A stretch of DNA of 64,000 nt from a gamma proteobacterium HTCC2207 (GCA_000153445.1 CH672396.1:624172-688171); one strand, 5' to 3'; numbered from the stretch's first letter, positions 20,107-32,254 are shown. Numbers and translations are program-made. Notes: generated by a model from the sequence alone, not told the origin.

Positions 20107-20392
20107 GTCATCCCGACAGAGCGAAGCGACGAGGGGTCTCGGGATTACTGTTGGCAAGGGAAGGGCCAGGGTCTATTTGAATTGTCGCAGTACAGGCGGG
20201 AGCTCGATTCTGTGAGCGTTACACTTTATCGTCATCCTGAGCGCCTTACTCTGTCATCCTATGCGCCTTACCCTGTCATCCTGAGCGCAGCCGAAGGATC
20301 TCATGCCGTCTGCAAGGAGACCCTTCGGCTGCGCTCAGGGTGACAAGCTAGGATACTGTTATCCCAGCAGAGCAAAGCGACGAGGGATCTCT
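20107..20392 (+). repeat. REP-like repeat mosaic between pnp and recN
   Basis: Three 22-base tandem units start GTCATCCT at 20231, 20253 and 20275. The third extends into a 28-bp near-perfect hairpin: arms 20275-20302 and 20317-20344 with one mismatch and one G-T pair, containing GAGCGCAGCCGAAGG and CCTTCGGCTGCGCTC. On either side are two copies of a second unit, GAGCGAAGCGACGAGG (in 20107-20144) and GAGCAAAGCGACGAGG (in 20358-20392). No coding potential is seen. The GTCATCCTGAGCG...AAGGATCT pattern is a common extragenic palindrome in many bacteria. It sits between the convergent ends of pnp and recN. Confidence 0.85.
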
Positions 20393-20401
20393 TCCTCTGA
20401 T

Positions 20402-22078
20402 TTAACGCGACGCCAAACTAAGTAATTCTGATGCATGGGAGATGGTCTGCTCAGTGACTTTGGCGCCACCTAACATTCTCGCCAGTTCTTCAATACGCTG
20501 CTGCTGATCCAGAGGCGTCATCAACGACGCAGCACTGACATTGTCTACAATCTTGCTGGCCCGATAATGGTGATGGGCATGAGCCGCCACCTGAGGCTGG
20601 TGAGTGACACTGATCACCTGACCCCGCTCGCCCAGTTTTTTCAGTAGCTGACCGACAATATCTGCGGTGCTGCCGCCTATACCCACATCCACCTCATCAA
20701 ACACCAGCGTTGGTATATCTGAGTGGGCTGCGGCCACAACCTGAATTGCCAGACTGACTCGCGATAGTTCTCCGCCAGAGGCAATTTTTGCCAGGGCTTT
20801 GTGAGGCTGCCCCGGATTGGTGGCCAACAAAAATTCCACATCCTCAAGGCCGCCACTGCGGTATCCCCCATCGCTCATCGGTGATAGTTGCACCAGCAGC
20901 TCTGCCCCTTTCATGGAAAGCTGTTGCAGTTGCTGGTTGATCTCAGCTGACATAGCTTTGGCGCCTTTCTTACGCTTGGCGCTGAGTTTGGTTGCCTTGG
21001 TTTCATAGATCGCAGCTAATTCAGCAAGCTGTTGCTGTAATGACTCAATGCTCTCTCCACCGTCTTTAAGGTCTTGTAACTCTGTATCTAGCGCCACGAG
21101 TGTGTCGCTGAGTTGATCGGCGTTAACGCGGTGTTTACGGGCTAACTGGAAGATCAGGCCGAGCTGCTCTTCAATTATCGACAGGCGCTGGGGGTCGGCT
21201 TCAAAACGGTCGATATGGTTTTCAATCTCTCGGGTCGCTTCTTCAATCTGAATCAGGCCGCTCTGAAATAATTCTTCGGCACTGCTCAGTGCCTCCGGCT
21301 TGTGCTTGAGGCCGGCCAAAATACTGAGTGCCTGATTGAGACCATCGCGAAGGTTAAATCCTTCGTTCTGATCGCAAATGCCCAGCAGGCTGTGGCTGTC
21401 TTGGAGGATCTGCTCTGCATTGGCGAGGGTTTGCTGCTCGATCTCGAGCTTCGCTAGGGACTCAGGTTCAATATCAACCTGCTTGAGCTCATTAACTTGA
21501 AAGCTGAGTAAATCTTTACGGGCAATTAACTCGTCAGACCGCTCAAGTAACGATGCCAGCTTCTTATTCGCTGCATGCCAGGCTCTGAAATGATCTCCAA
21601 CCTCGTTTGCTAGTTCTACGCCGTTGCAATATTCGTCTAGCAGGCGACGGTGAGTCTCGCGTCGCAGCAAGGATTGGTGCTCGTGTTGGCTATGAATATC
21701 TGTGAGCATCTCGCCCAGGGCCTGCAGCTGTTGCATGGTGCAGGGTTGGCCATTGATATAGCCGCGAGAGCGTCCCTCTGTAGTGTATAAGCGGCGCAAG
21801 ATACATTGCTCATCTTCAGCTTCAAAGTCCTGCTGATCGAGCCAGGTCTTAGCCTGATCAATCTTTGCTATATCAAAGGTGGCGGTGATTTCGGCGCGGT
21901 CTTTGCCATGGCGGATGGTGCCAGTATCGGCCCGATCACCCAATGCCATACCCAGGGCATCCAATACCAACGACTTTCCAGCACCGGTTTCGCCTGTAAT
22001 CGCAGTAGTGCCACTAGCGAACTCAATCTCGAGAGATTCGACCAATGTGTAGTTATTGATATGGATGGATAGCAGCAC
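20402..22078 (-). CDS. recN: DNA repair protein RecN
   Basis: SMC-like ATPase that helps hold and repair broken chromosomes. Walker A GETGAGKS is at residues 29-36, a long coiled-coil central region spans about 150-370, and the C-terminal ATPase half carries LSRVSLAIQ (signature) and LVFDEVDVGIGG (Walker B). At 558 residues it is normal. It is divergent from grpE, a conserved arrangement. RecN is usually a LexA target, but I did not find a convincing LexA box in the shared upstream region. Confidence 0.96.
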   Translation of the reverse strand: MLLSIHINNYTLVESLEIEFASGTTAITGETGAGKSLVLDALGMALGDRADTGTIRHGKDRAEITATFDIAKIDQAKTWLDQQDFEAEDEQCILRRLYTTEGRSRGYINGQPCTMQQLQALGEMLTDIHSQHEHQSLLRRETHRRLLDEYCNGVELANEVGDHFRAWHAANKKLASLLERSDELIARKDLLSFQVNELKQVDIEPESLAKLEIEQQTLANAEQILQDSHSLLGICDQNEGFNLRDGLNQALSILAGLKHKPEALSSAEELFQSGLIQIEEATREIENHIDRFEADPQRLSIIEEQLGLIFQLARKHRVNADQLSDTLVALDTELQDLKDGGESIESLQQQLAELAAIYETKATKLSAKRKKGAKAMSAEINQQLQQLSMKGAELLVQLSPMSDGGYRSGGLEDVEFLLATNPGQPHKALAKIASGGELSRVSLAIQVVAAAHSDIPTLVFDEVDVGIGGSTADIVGQLLKKLGERGQVISVTHQPQVAAHAHHHYRASKIVDNVSAASLMTPLDQQQRIEELARMLGGAKVTEQTISHASELLSLASR

Positions 22079-22192
22079 TTTTTTCAGGCCTATTTTTACT
22101 AGAAGTTTTCTACTCGATGTTTTTTACACCTAATTTTTCGTAAATAAACGCATTGATTGGTTTATACAGAACAGATTGCTGTTACGCAATCG

Positions 22193-22218
22193 CTTGAAAC
22201 TGATTAGTTTGTCCCCAT
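22193..22218 (+). promoter_or_regulatory. sigma-32 heat-shock promoter for grpE
   Basis: CTTGAAA (22193-22199) and CCCCAT (22213-22218) are separated by 13 bases, an essentially perfect sigma-32 consensus (CTTGAAA-N11-16-CCCCATNT). The next bases are AT, extending the match. grpE starts 56 bases downstream. Confidence 0.92.
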
Positions 22219-22273
22219 ATTGAGAAAGAGCCGAAAGTAATGGCCAATATAACCAACGATGTGAGGAATTGGT

Positions 22274-22861
22274 GTGTCGAAAGAAACAGAAGTGGATCAA
22301 TCAAATAACAACGATGCTGTCGACTCAGGCGCTAATGAAGCCGAGCAGACTGGGTCTGTAAGCAATGAAGAAATTGAGCAAGAGCTGCTAGAAGAAGAGC
22401 AAATCTCTGAGACCGAGCAGTTGCAACAGCAGGTTACTGAAGCCAATGATCAGGTGTTGAGAGTTCAGGCTGAGATGCAGAATGTCCGTCGCCGTGTTGA
22501 GCGCGATGTTGAAAACGCCCATAAATACGCATTGGATAAATTTTCTGCTGATTTATTGCCTGTAGTAGATAACCTTGAGCGCGCCCTGAGTTCAATCTCA
22601 GCTGATGATGAGGGTCAAAAAGCGGTAGCCGAAGGGATTGAGCTGACACTAAAAAGCTTTGTCGATGTATTGGCGCGTTTCAAAATCGAGCCAGTCGATC
22701 CAGCGGGTCAGCCCTTTGATGCCAACCTGCATCAAGCGGTATCTATGGTCCCCAATCCTGATCTCGAACCCAATACGGTTATGGATGTGTTTCAGAAGGG
22801 CTACACGCTCAATGGACGCCTAATTCGACCAGCCATGGTGATTGTATCTAAAGCATCTTGA
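22274..22861 (+). CDS. grpE: nucleotide exchange factor GrpE
   Basis: Releases ADP from DnaK to restart its cycle. The 195 residues have an acidic disordered N-terminus (about 1-45), a long coiled-coil helix with [16 protein letters not shown], and a C-terminal beta domain with [17 protein letters not shown] and [14 protein letters not shown]. The start is a GTG at 22274 with GAGGA 6 bases upstream. It is driven by the sigma-32 promoter at 22193 and followed by a second one for dnaK. Confidence 0.96.
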   Translation: MSKETEVDQSNNNDAVDSGANEAEQTGSVSNEEIEQELLEEEQISETEQLQQQVTEANDQVLRVQAEMQNVRRRVERDVENAHKYALDKFSADLLPVVDNLERALSSISADDEGQKAVAEGIELTLKSFVDVLARFKIEPVDPAGQPFDANLHQAVSMVPNPDLEPNTVMDVFQKGYTLNGRLIRPAMVIVSKAS

Positions 22862-22896
22862 TGCACATTGGCAGCAAACAAAAAAATTGTTCTACC

Positions 22897-22925
22897 CTTG
22901 AATTTGTGCAACTAGCACCCACTTA
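22897..22925 (+). promoter_or_regulatory. second sigma-32 promoter, upstream of dnaK
   Basis: CTTGAAT (22897-22903) is followed after 13 bases by ACCCACTTA (22917-22925), matching 7 of 9 positions of the sigma-32 -10 region. It lies 75 bases before dnaK and would give DnaK a supply independent of grpE read-through. Confidence 0.72.
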
Positions 22926-23000
22926 AGAGAACAAGAACGCAAACAATTAATGACAAACCCTGGCAACAGGCTTTAAAGAAAAGTAATGGAGATATAACTG

Positions 23001-24944
23001 ATGGGCAAAATTATCGGAATCGACCTTGGAACCACCAACTCTTGTGTTGCGGTCCTTGAAGGCGATAAACCCAAAGTAATAGAAAATGCAGAAGGTGCAC
23101 GTACTACACCATCTGTTGTAGCGTACACCGACGAAGGTGAAATCTTAGTTGGGCAGTCGGCCAAGCGCCAGGCAGTGACCAACCCGCACAACACAGTCTA
23201 CGCGGTAAAGCGTTTAATCGGTCGTCGTTTTGAAGACGATGTCGTGCAGAAAGACATCAAAATGGTGCCGTACAAAATTGTTAAAGCTGACAATGGCGAT
23301 GCCTGGGTCGAAGTTAAAGGCGACAGCAAAGCAGCGCCACAGATTTCAGCTGAAATCCTCAAGAAAATGAAAAAGACCGCTGAAGACTATCTCGGCGAGT
23401 CAGTCACTGAAGCGGTTATTACCGTTCCGGCTTATTTCAACGACTCACAGCGTCAGGCAACTAAAGATGCCGGCCGTATCGCCGGTCTCGACGTCAAGCG
23501 TATTATCAACGAGCCAACAGCTGCGGCACTGGCTTATGGTATTGATAAAGCTGCTGGCGATCGTGTGGTTGCAGTTTACGATCTCGGTGGTGGTACTTTT
23601 GATATTTCGATTATTGAAATTGCCGATGTCGATGGTGAAAAGCAGTTCGAAGTTCTGGCAACTAACGGCGACACGTTCCTCGGTGGTGAAGACTTTGATA
23701 TGCGCCTGATCGAATACTTATCAGCTGAATTTAAGCGTGAGAGCTCAATTGATATTCACGGTGACCCACTGGCTATGCAGCGTCTAAAAGAAGCTGCTGA
23801 AAAAGCGAAGATCGAACTCTCTTCAAGCCAGCAAACTGAAGTGAATCTGCCTTACATCACTGCTGATGCGACAGGTCCCAAGCACTTGGTTGTTAAGCTA
23901 ACGCGTACCAAATTGGAATCATTGGTTGAAGATCTGGTTGAGCGTTCATTGGCGCCACTGAGAATCGCCCTGAAAGACGCTGGCAAATCCGTTGGCGAAA
24001 TCGACGAGATTATTCTTGTTGGTGGCCAGACTCGTATGCCCAAGGTTCAGGAGAAAGTGACTGAGTTCTTTGGTAAAGAGCCACGTAAAGATGTTAACCC
24101 CGACGAAGCAGTTGCCGTGGGTGCTGCCCTGCAGGGTGCGGTACTGGCTGGTGATGTGACCGACGTGCTGCTGCTCGACGTAACCCCGCTGAGCCTGGGT
24201 ATTGAAACCATGGGTGGCGTTGCCACTCCAGTGATCGAGAAGAACACGACGATTCCTACCAAGAAATCACAGATCTTCTCAACCGCTGATGACAACCAAA
24301 CTGCTGTAACCATTCACGTGGTTCAGGGCGAGCGCAAGCAAGCTACAGGTAACAAATCACTGGGTCGTTTTGACTTGGCTGATATACCGCCGGCCCCGCG
24401 CGGTATGCCTCAGATTGAAGTGACCTTCGACATCGATGCCAACGGTATCTTGCATGTAGGCGCAAAAGACAAGGCTACTGGTAAAGAGCAGTCGATCATT
24501 ATTAAAGCCTCTTCAGGTCTCTCTGATGAAGAGATCGATGCAATGGTTAAAGATGCTGAAGCCAATGCTGCCGACGATCAGAAGTTCGCTGATCTGGTCC
24601 AAGCTCGCAACACAGCCGACGGTCTAGCACACGCTGCTAAGAAGACTCTTGAAGACGCTGGCGACAAAGCATCAGAAGAAGAGAAGACTGCGATTGAAGC
24701 GGCTATTAAAGGTGTTGAGGAAGCTGTTCAGGGCGAAGATAGTGACGCCATTGAAGCTGCGACCAAAGTACTCTCTGAAGCCTCTGCAGCTCTGGCCCAA
24801 AAGCTCTACGCCGAACAGGCCGAAGCGGGTCAAGCTGAAGGCGGCGAGCAGGCTGCTGGTGATGACGCAATGGATGCTGAATTCGAAGAAGTGAAAGAAG
24901 AGACCGCAGAAGAAACAGCAGAAGAGAAAGAAGACAAGAAATAA
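23001..24944 (+). CDS. dnaK: molecular chaperone DnaK (Hsp70)
   Basis: ATP-driven chaperone that binds exposed hydrophobic segments. The ATPase domain starts with [13 protein letters not shown] and includes [20 protein letters not shown] (20 residues at about 139-158), [12 protein letters not shown] and the [12 protein letters not shown] loop. The substrate-binding domain begins about residue 393, and the helical lid ends in an acidic Glu-rich tail. At 647 residues it is standard. The gene has its own sigma-32 promoter, and a strong hairpin separates it from dnaJ. Confidence 0.98.
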   Translation: MGKIIGIDLGTTNSCVAVLEGDKPKVIENAEGARTTPSVVAYTDEGEILVGQSAKRQAVTNPHNTVYAVKRLIGRRFEDDVVQKDIKMVPYKIVKADNGDAWVEVKGDSKAAPQISAEILKKMKKTAEDYLGESVTEAVITVPAYFNDSQRQATKDAGRIAGLDVKRIINEPTAAALAYGIDKAAGDRVVAVYDLGGGTFDISIIEIADVDGEKQFEVLATNGDTFLGGEDFDMRLIEYLSAEFKRESSIDIHGDPLAMQRLKEAAEKAKIELSSSQQTEVNLPYITADATGPKHLVVKLTRTKLESLVEDLVERSLAPLRIALKDAGKSVGEIDEIILVGGQTRMPKVQEKVTEFFGKEPRKDVNPDEAVAVGAALQGAVLAGDVTDVLLLDVTPLSLGIETMGGVATPVIEKNTTIPTKKSQIFSTADDNQTAVTIHVVQGERKQATGNKSLGRFDLADIPPAPRGMPQIEVTFDIDANGILHVGAKDKATGKEQSIIIKASSGLSDEEIDAMVKDAEANAADDQKFADLVQARNTADGLAHAAKKTLEDAGDKASEEEKTAIEAAIKGVEEAVQGEDSDAIEAATKVLSEASAALAQKLYAEQAEAGQAEGGEQAAGDDAMDAEFEEVKEETAEETAEEKEDKK

Positions 24945-24968
24945 GTCTTCATCTGCTTTTCTACTTTA

Positions 24969-24998
24969 ATTAGGCGCGGGCAAAGTCCCGCGCCTAAT
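24969..24998 (+). other. intercistronic hairpin between dnaK and dnaJ
   Basis: A perfect 12-bp stem, ATTAGGCGCGGG (24969-24980) and CCCGCGCCTAAT (24987-24998), with a 6-base loop and no T tract. It likely protects the dnaK mRNA 3' end or partly reduces dnaJ expression. Confidence 0.65.
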
Positions 24999-25033
24999 CA
25001 TATTGGTTACATTTGAGAATAAAGAATTAAGTT

Positions 25034-26155
25034 ATGGCTAAACGCGATTACTACGATGTATTGGGTGTGGACAAAGGTGCTTCTGCCGCTGAAATTAAGA
25101 AGGCATTTCGTCGCGTAGCGATGAAGTTTCACCCGGACCGCAACCCTGAGGGCGCGGATGCCGAAGATAAGTTTAAAGAAGCTCAAGAAGCCTATGAGAT
25201 TCTTGGCGACGATGACAAAAAAGCAGCCTATGATCGCTTTGGTCACGCTGGTGTCGATGGCAACAGCGGCGGCGGTCAGCGCGGTGGCGGCGGTGGTTTT
25301 GGCGATGTCTTTGGTGATGTTTTTGGCGATATTTTTGGTGGCGGCGGTGGTCGCGGCGGCCCAGCGCGGGGTTCGGATCTGCGCTATGACCTGCAGTTAG
25401 ATCTTGAAGACGCTGTGCGCGGTAAAACTGTGCAGATTGATGTGCCCACTATGACCACCTGTGATCCCTGTGATGGTTCAGGTGCCCGCAGAGGCTCTTC
25501 TCCAGTGACCTGTACAACCTGTAATGGTGCTGGTCAGGTTCGTATGTCTCAGGGTTTCTTCTCAGTACAGCAAGCCTGTCCCCAGTGTCGCGGTCGCGGT
25601 CAGATGATTTCTGATCCCTGTGGCAGCTGTCATGGGCAAGGTGTAATTGAAGAGCAAAAGACTCTGTCAGTAAAGATCCCAGCAGGTGTTGATACCGGCG
25701 ATCGTATCCGTCTCGGTGGCAAGGGTGAAGCCGGTCCCCAAGGTGGGCCTCCAGGTGATCTCTATGTACAGATGGTGGTGCGTGATCACCCGATATTTGT
25801 TCGCGATGACGCTAACCTGCACTGTGAAGTGCCAATTAGTTTTGCTCAGGCTGCCCTGGGCGGTGAACTTGAAGTCCCCACTTTATCAGGCAAGGTTAAG
25901 CTTAAAATTCCTGCTGAAACCCAGAGTAGCAAGCTATTTCGTCTGCGCGGCAAGGGCGTAGCCCCAGTTCGCGGTGGTGGTGTAGGTGATCTGCTGTGCA
26001 GAGTGGTACTGGAAACGCCAGTCAATCTAAGTTCTGAGCAGCGCGAGCTATTGAAAAAGTTTGAAGAAAGTCTGGCAGGCAAGAGCAAGCACTCGCCGCG
26101 CAGCAGTAACTGGTTTGATGGGGTGAAAAAATTCTTCGATAATTTGACCAGTTAA
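25034..26155 (+). CDS. dnaJ: chaperone protein DnaJ (Hsp40)
   Basis: DnaK co-chaperone that delivers substrates and stimulates ATP hydrolysis. A J domain (1-70) carries HPD near residue 33, then a Gly/Phe-rich linker with repeated FGDVFGD. Four CxxCxGxG-type zinc repeats follow ([32 protein letters not shown]; about 140-215), then the C-terminal substrate-binding domains. Its 373 residues are typical. It lies 89 bases downstream of dnaK. Confidence 0.97.
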   Translation: MAKRDYYDVLGVDKGASAAEIKKAFRRVAMKFHPDRNPEGADAEDKFKEAQEAYEILGDDDKKAAYDRFGHAGVDGNSGGGQRGGGGGFGDVFGDVFGDIFGGGGGRGGPARGSDLRYDLQLDLEDAVRGKTVQIDVPTMTTCDPCDGSGARRGSSPVTCTTCNGAGQVRMSQGFFSVQQACPQCRGRGQMISDPCGSCHGQGVIEEQKTLSVKIPAGVDTGDRIRLGGKGEAGPQGGPPGDLYVQMVVRDHPIFVRDDANLHCEVPISFAQAALGGELEVPTLSGKVKLKIPAETQSSKLFRLRGKGVAPVRGGGVGDLLCRVVLETPVNLSSEQRELLKKFEESLAGKSKHSPRSSNWFDGVKKFFDNLTS

Positions 26156-26211
26156 AATCGATCCGCGTAATATGCAGAGCTTGTTAGAGACGCTAATAAA
26201 ACCAGTTATAG

Positions 26212-27024
<813 letters not shown>

Positions 27025-27060
27025 TCGGCTAATGGCAAGATAAAATAGTTATTTCAGTGA

Positions 27061-27089
27061 TGGACAAAATGCGCTCTTTTCACTAATAT
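27061..27089 (+). promoter_or_regulatory. candidate promoter of the carAB leader
   Basis: TGGACA (27061-27066) and TAATAT (27084-27089) are 17 bases apart, each close to the sigma-70 consensus. Transcription would start near 27096, giving a leader of about 180 bases before carA that contains a terminator. Confidence 0.65.
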
Positions 27090-27160
27090 ACCCGCCTAAC
27101 ACCACAGCCAAGATGTGGTCTCGTTCCGAGAGGTTAGAGCACAGAAGAATATTATATTTA

Positions 27161-27195
27161 GCGAGATGAGACGCAGAGTTTCATCTCGCTTTTTT
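27161..27195 (+). terminator. terminator inside the carA leader (probable attenuator)
   Basis: GCGAGATGA (27161-27169) and TCATCTCGC (27181-27189) form a perfect 9-bp stem followed by six T residues. It lies downstream of the leader promoter and 83 bases before carA. An upstream hairpin CCACA/TGTGG (27102-27118) is also present. This layout suits attenuation of carAB, or a short independent RNA ending here. Confidence 0.75.
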
Positions 27196-27278
27196 ACAAA
27201 TATTCACAAGCTACTGATGCCGTAATCGGAGATGCCTGACTTCAGGTCTACGTTACACGTAAATAATTAGGAGGTTGT

Positions 27279-28421
27279 GTGAATTCCCAGACTCACCGGG
27301 AAGCCGTACTTGCGCTAGCAGACGGAACAATTTTCAGAGGAACTGCCATCGGTTCGGATGGAATCTCTGTTGGTGAAGTAGTCTTCAATACTGCCCTCAC
27401 TGGGTATCAAGAAATTCTTACTGATCCCTCATACGCTCAACAAATCGTTACCTTAACCTATCCCCATATCGGCAATGTCGGCGTCAACGACGAAGATGCT
27501 GAGTCGGATAGAATCTGGGCGTCTGGTTTGGTGATTCGTGACTTACCTTTGGTGTTGTCAAATTTCCGCAGCCAGCAAGCACTAGATGACTATCTCAAGG
27601 ACAGCAATATCCTTGGAATAGCGGATATAGACACGCGTAAGCTGACACGCATTCTGCGTGAAACTGGTGCTCAGAACGGCTGTATTATGGCTGGTGATGT
27701 GGACGATGAGACTGCCCTAGCAGCAGCTCGTGGTTTTGCTGGTCTCAAAGGTATGGACCTCGCAAAAGAGGTCACTACCGAAACCACCTACCAATGGTCT
27801 GAGCATAGTTGGGAGCTGGGCGAAGGTCATAAGCCTCAGGATCCAGCCACGACCAAATACAAAGTGGTTGCCTACGACTTTGGTGTGAAGCGCAATATCC
27901 TGCGCATGTTGGTTGATCTGAACTGTGAACTGATTGTTGTTCCGGCGAAAACCCCTGCCAGCGAAGTCTTGGCCATGCAGCCAGACGGAATTTTCCTCTC
28001 CAATGGCCCAGGCGATCCAGAACCCTGTGACTACGCCATAGATGCGATCCGCGAAATTCTCGAAACCGATATTCCGGTTTTTGGAATCTGCTTGGGCCAT
28101 CAGCTGTTGGCACTGGCCTCAGGTGCCAAAACGGTGAAGATGAAGTTTGGTCACCACGGCGCCAACCACCCAGTTGAAGATCTCGCCGGCAATGTTGTGA
28201 TGATCACCAGTCAGAATCATGGTTTTGCCGTGGATGAAGAGAATCTTCCTGCTAACCTGATCGCCACGCATCGCTCATTGTTTGACGGTAGCCTGCAGGG
28301 TGTCCAGCGCACGGATAAGCCTGCATTCAGCTTCCAGGGTCACCCTGAAGCTAGCCCCGGCCCACACGATGCAGCATCCCTATTTGACCACTTTATAAAG
28401 TTAATGGAAGATCGACGCTAG
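27279..28421 (+). CDS. carA: carbamoyl-phosphate synthase small subunit
   Basis: Glutamine amidotransferase subunit that supplies ammonia to CarB for carbamoyl phosphate, the precursor of arginine and pyrimidines. The N-terminal CarA domain includes [18 protein letters not shown]; the C-terminal class I amidotransferase has nucleophile Cys271 in GICLGHQ and the GHPEASPGP His/Glu pair. The start is a GTG at 27279 with AGGAGG 4 bases upstream. carB follows 17 bases later. A terminator-containing leader suggests control by attenuation. Confidence 0.96.
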   Translation: MNSQTHREAVLALADGTIFRGTAIGSDGISVGEVVFNTALTGYQEILTDPSYAQQIVTLTYPHIGNVGVNDEDAESDRIWASGLVIRDLPLVLSNFRSQQALDDYLKDSNILGIADIDTRKLTRILRETGAQNGCIMAGDVDDETALAAARGFAGLKGMDLAKEVTTETTYQWSEHSWELGEGHKPQDPATTKYKVVAYDFGVKRNILRMLVDLNCELIVVPAKTPASEVLAMQPDGIFLSNGPGDPEPCDYAIDAIREILETDIPVFGICLGHQLLALASGAKTVKMKFGHHGANHPVEDLAGNVVMITSQNHGFAVDEENLPANLIATHRSLFDGSLQGVQRTDKPAFSFQGHPEASPGPHDAASLFDHFIKLMEDRR

Positions 28422-28438
28422 TCACTTTCGGAGAAGAC

Positions 28439-31400
28439 ATGCCAAAAAGAACTGACATAAAAAGCATTCTCATCTTGGGCGCAGGACCGATTATTATTGG
28501 TCAGGCCTGTGAGTTTGACTACTCCGGCGCTCAAGCTTGTAAGGCGCTGCGCGAAGAGGGTTTCCGGGTAATCCTGGTGAACTCCAATCCAGCAACGATC
28601 ATGACTGATCCCGCCATGGCCGATGCCACCTATATAGAGCCGGTGGAATGGCGCACGGTTGAACATATTATTGCTCAGGAAAAGCCTGACGCGCTGCTAC
28701 CGACTATGGGTGGCCAGACCGCTCTGAACTGCGCATTGGATTTGGCCAAGCACGGCGTGCTGGAAAAGTATGGCGTAGAAATGATTGGCGCCAATGCCGA
28801 TGCCATCGACAAAGCCGAAGATCGTGAGCGCTTTGACAAGGCCATGAAAGCTATTGGTTTGGATACACCGAATTCCGGTATTGCCCACAGCATGGAAGAG
28901 GCCATTCAGGTCTCCGATCGCTTTGGTTTCCCCTGTGTAATTCGCCCGTCGTTCACCATGGGTGGCTCCGGCGGTGGTATTGCTTACAACCGTGAAGAAT
29001 TTGAAGAGATCTGCCGTCGCGGTTTAGACCTTTCACCAACCAATGAGCTATTAATCGATGAGTCGCTGATTGGTTGGAAAGAGTTTGAAATGGAAGTGGT
29101 CAGAGACCGCAAAGATAACTGCATTATTATCTGCGCCATTGAAAACCTCGATCCCATGGGCATCCACACTGGCGACTCGATTACCGTTGCCCCAGCCCAG
29201 ACCTTGACTGACAAAGAATATCAAATCATGCGCAACGCCTCGATCAAGGTATTGCGTGAGATCGGTGTAGAAACCGGCGGCTCCAATGTACAGTTTGCGG
29301 TGAACCCTGAAGATGGACGCTTGATTGTTATTGAGATGAACCCGCGGGTTTCACGCTCTTCAGCTCTGGCCTCAAAAGCCACCGGCTTCCCCATTGCTCG
29401 TGTAGCGGCCAAGCTGGCTGTAGGTTATACCCTCGACGAATTGCAGAACGAAATCACTGGCGGCGCAACCCCAGCTTCCTTTGAGCCGAGCATAGATTAC
29501 GTCGTCACTAAAATTCCACGCTTTGCCTTTGAGAAATTTGAGCAGGCTGATCAGTCACTGACCACCCAGATGAAGTCTGTGGGTGAGGTGATGGCTATTG
29601 GCCGCACCTTCCAAGAGTCTCTGCAAAAAGCCCTTCGTGGCCTCGAAGTGGGTGCCTCTGGTTTTGATCCAAAGATCACTGATGAGACTGAAAACCCAGA
29701 AGCGGTTCTGAACAGCGAACTGGCCGTGGCCGGTCCCGACCGAATCTGGTATCTGGGAGATGCCTTTAGACATGGCATGAGCCTAGACGATGTCTTTGCT
29801 CGCACCAAGGTCGACCCCTGGTTCCTTGTGCAGATCGAAGACCTGATTAAAGATGAACTCGTTCTGGCGCAACACAGTCTGAGCGATTTGGATGAGAAAA
29901 GCCTCTATCGCTTAAAGCGCAAAGGCTTCTCCGATCGCCGTATTGGCGATGTACTAGGCTGTGGCGAAACCGCCGTGCGCGAACTGCGTTACGACTTAGG
30001 TTTGCACCCAGTTTATAAGCGCGTCGACACCTGTGCTGCAGAGTTTTCTACAGATACTGCCTATATGTACTCCACCTATGAAGAAGAGTGCGAGGCACGC
30101 CCCAGTAACCGCGACAAGATTCTCGTTCTCGGTGGCGGCCCCAACCGCATTGGTCAGGGTATTGAATTTGATTACTGCTGTGTGCACGCGGCCCTGGCAA
30201 TGCGCGAAGACGGTTACGAAACCATTATGGTCAACTGTAATCCAGAGACCGTATCCACAGATTACGACACCTCAGATCGACTGTTCTTTGAACCCGTTAC
30301 TCTGGAAGATGTATTGGAAATTGTGCGCATCGAAAAGCCCAAAGGTGTAATCGTTCAGTTCGGTGGCCAAACGCCGCTTAAACTGGCCCGTGCACTTGAA
30401 GCTGCCGGCGTACCCATTGTTGGCACCACGCCAGATGCCATCGATCGCGCGGAAGATCGCGAGCGTTTCCAGCAGATGATTCAAAAGCTTGGCCTGCTGC
30501 AGCCGCAGAATGCCACCGCCCGCAGTGCTGATCAAGCCGTGGAACTGGCCAAAGAAATTGGCTACCCACTGGTCGTGCGTCCCTCCTATGTACTAGGCGG
30601 AAGAGCCATGGAGATTGTCTACAAAGAAGACGAGCTGCGTCACTATATGAAGACCGCCGTACAGGTCTCTGATGACTCTCCTGTGCTTCTCGACTTCTTC
30701 CTGCCCAATGCCATTGAAATGGATGTGGATGCAGTCAGTGACGGCGAACAGGTAGTGATTGGCGCCATCATGCAGCATATTGAACAGGCTGGTATTCACT
30801 CCGGTGATTCTGCCTGCTCGCTGCCGCCTTACAGCCTCGGCGAAGATATCCAGAATGAAATGCGTGAAGTGTGCAAAAAAATGGCATTGGAGCTGGGTGT
30901 GCGCGGTTTAATGAATGTGCAGTTAGCGCTTCAGGACGGCCTGATTTACGTAATTGAGGTTAATCCTCGCGCCTCGCGAACGGTACCCTTTGTCTCCAAA
31001 TGTATCGGCACCTCTCTGGCGAAAATTGCTGCACGATGCATGGTCGGTCAGAGCCTTGAATCTCAGGGTTTCACCAAAGAAATCATCCCGCCTTACTTCA
31101 GTGTTAAAGAAGCGGTATTCCCATTCAATAAATTCCCCGGCACTGACCCGATTCTTGGGCCAGAGATGAAGTCCACCGGCGAAGTGATGGGCGTGGGTGC
31201 AACCTTTGCTGAGGCCTATGGCAAAGCAGAGCTTGGCGCCAGCGACGAAATTCCTACCAGTGGCACGGCTTTCGTTAGTGTTCGTGAGCGCGACAAGCAC
31301 CAGGTCGCGGCACTGGCGACTCAACTCTCAGATCTTGGCTTTAAACTGGTCGCTACCGCAGGGACAGCAAAGCTGATTAAGCAAGCTGGCCTGGCCGTAA

Positions 31401-31657
31401 CCATAGTCAACAAGGTAAAAGAGGGTCGTCCGCATATTGTCGATATGATTAAGAGCGACAAAATAAACCTGATTATTAATACTACTGAAGGTCGTCAGGC
31501 GATTTCCGATTCCTCTGCCATTCGTTACAGTGCCGAGCAGCATCGCGTCTATTACACTACAACCATGGCGGGTGGTAATGCGGTTTGCCAGGCTCTCAAC
31601 TTTGATGGTGAAACTACCGTTCGACGTATTCAGACCTTGCATGAGGAGATAGCGTAA
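28439..31657 (+). CDS. carB: carbamoyl-phosphate synthase large subunit
   Basis: Makes carbamoyl phosphate from bicarbonate, ammonia and two ATP through two homologous ATP-grasp halves. The first half starts [20 protein letters not shown] and the second repeats this as [19 protein letters not shown]. The last 130 or so residues form the MGS-like allosteric domain, where UMP and ornithine bind in relatives. 1072 residues is standard. The stop overlaps the greA start (TAATG). Confidence 0.97.
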   Translation: MPKRTDIKSILILGAGPIIIGQACEFDYSGAQACKALREEGFRVILVNSNPATIMTDPAMADATYIEPVEWRTVEHIIAQEKPDALLPTMGGQTALNCALDLAKHGVLEKYGVEMIGANADAIDKAEDRERFDKAMKAIGLDTPNSGIAHSMEEAIQVSDRFGFPCVIRPSFTMGGSGGGIAYNREEFEEICRRGLDLSPTNELLIDESLIGWKEFEMEVVRDRKDNCIIICAIENLDPMGIHTGDSITVAPAQTLTDKEYQIMRNASIKVLREIGVETGGSNVQFAVNPEDGRLIVIEMNPRVSRSSALASKATGFPIARVAAKLAVGYTLDELQNEITGGATPASFEPSIDYVVTKIPRFAFEKFEQADQSLTTQMKSVGEVMAIGRTFQESLQKALRGLEVGASGFDPKITDETENPEAVLNSELAVAGPDRIWYLGDAFRHGMSLDDVFARTKVDPWFLVQIEDLIKDELVLAQHSLSDLDEKSLYRLKRKGFSDRRIGDVLGCGETAVRELRYDLGLHPVYKRVDTCAAEFSTDTAYMYSTYEEECEARPSNRDKILVLGGGPNRIGQGIEFDYCCVHAALAMREDGYETIMVNCNPETVSTDYDTSDRLFFEPVTLEDVLEIVRIEKPKGVIVQFGGQTPLKLARALEAAGVPIVGTTPDAIDRAEDRERFQQMIQKLGLLQPQNATARSADQAVELAKEIGYPLVVRPSYVLGGRAMEIVYKEDELRHYMKTAVQVSDDSPVLLDFFLPNAIEMDVDAVSDGEQVVIGAIMQHIEQAGIHSGDSACSLPPYSLGEDIQNEMREVCKKMALELGVRGLMNVQLALQDGLIYVIEVNPRASRTVPFVSKCIGTSLAKIAARCMVGQSLESQGFTKEIIPPYFSVKEAVFPFNKFPGTDPILGPEMKSTGEVMGVGATFAEAYGKAELGASDEIPTSGTAFVSVRERDKHQVAALATQLSDLGFKLVATAGTAKLIKQAGLAVTIVNKVKEGRPHIVDMIKSDKINLIINTTEGRQAISDSSAIRYSAEQHRVYYTTTMAGGNAVCQALNFDGETTVRRIQTLHEEIA

Positions 31658-32133
31658 TGCAAAAGGCCCCAATGACAGTTGAAGGTGAAATCGCTCTGCG
31701 TGAAGAGTTGCACCACCTGATTAAAGAAGTGCGTCCAACTATTATTGAGGCCATTGCCACTGCTCGTGAACACGGCGACCTCAAAGAGAACGCAGAATAC
31801 CACGCTGCCCGCGAGCAGCAGAGTTTTACTGAAGGTCGGATTCAAGATATCGAAGGCAAGTTGTCGAATATTCAGGTGATCGACATCAATAAGATTCCCC
31901 ACGGCGATCGCGTGGTGTTTGGTACCACTGTGACCATTATTAATCTTGATCTCGACAAGACCGTTACTTACAAAATTGTCGGCGATGATGAGGCGGATGT
32001 AAAAGCGTGTAAAATCTCTTACCAGTCGCCGATTGCGCGAGCTCTGATGGGTAAAGAGATCAGTGAAGTGGTAGTGGTTAAAGCGCCGAGTGGCGATGTT
32101 GAGTATGAAATAGACAATGTAGAGTTTATCTAG
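31657..32133 (+). CDS. greA: transcription elongation factor GreA
   Basis: Rescues backtracked RNA polymerase by stimulating cleavage of the nascent RNA. The N-terminal antiparallel coiled coil contains the acidic tip in [16 protein letters not shown], and the C-terminal FKBP-like domain ends in [18 protein letters not shown]. 158 residues is exact for the family. It overlaps carB by 1 base, so the two are translationally coupled; carAB-greA is a common gene order. Confidence 0.96.
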   Translation: MQKAPMTVEGEIALREELHHLIKEVRPTIIEAIATAREHGDLKENAEYHAAREQQSFTEGRIQDIEGKLSNIQVIDINKIPHGDRVVFGTTVTIINLDLDKTVTYKIVGDDEADVKACKISYQSPIARALMGKEISEVVVVKAPSGDVEYEIDNVEFI

Positions 32134-32182
32134 CAGCACTACTAGCGTCACCTCAAAGGAACGTGTCCCCAGCAAAAAGCCC

Positions 32183-32244
32183 GTCGCCCCAGCGAAGGCT
32201 GGGGTCCAGCTTCTCACAAATGGATGCCAGCCTCCGCCGGCGAC
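32183..32244 (+). repeat. REP-like inverted repeat between greA and argF
   Basis: The arm at 32183-32208 (starting GTCGCCCCAGCGAAGG) and the arm at 32221-32244 (ending CCGCCGGCGAC) are imperfect inverted copies that both contain the AGGCTGG core or its complement, around a 12-base loop. The CCAGCGAAGGCTGG palindrome type is widespread in intergenic regions. It lies between the convergent stops of greA and argF and could act as a bidirectional 3' end. Minus-strand translation gives the WTPAFAGAT string often mis-annotated as protein. Confidence 0.8.
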
Positions 32245-32254
32245 AGGATTACTG

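Noticed and set aside
22160-22200. LexA box for recN
   Set aside because: AACAG-ATTG-CTGTT is an inverted repeat of the wrong orientation and spacing for CTG-N10-CAG.
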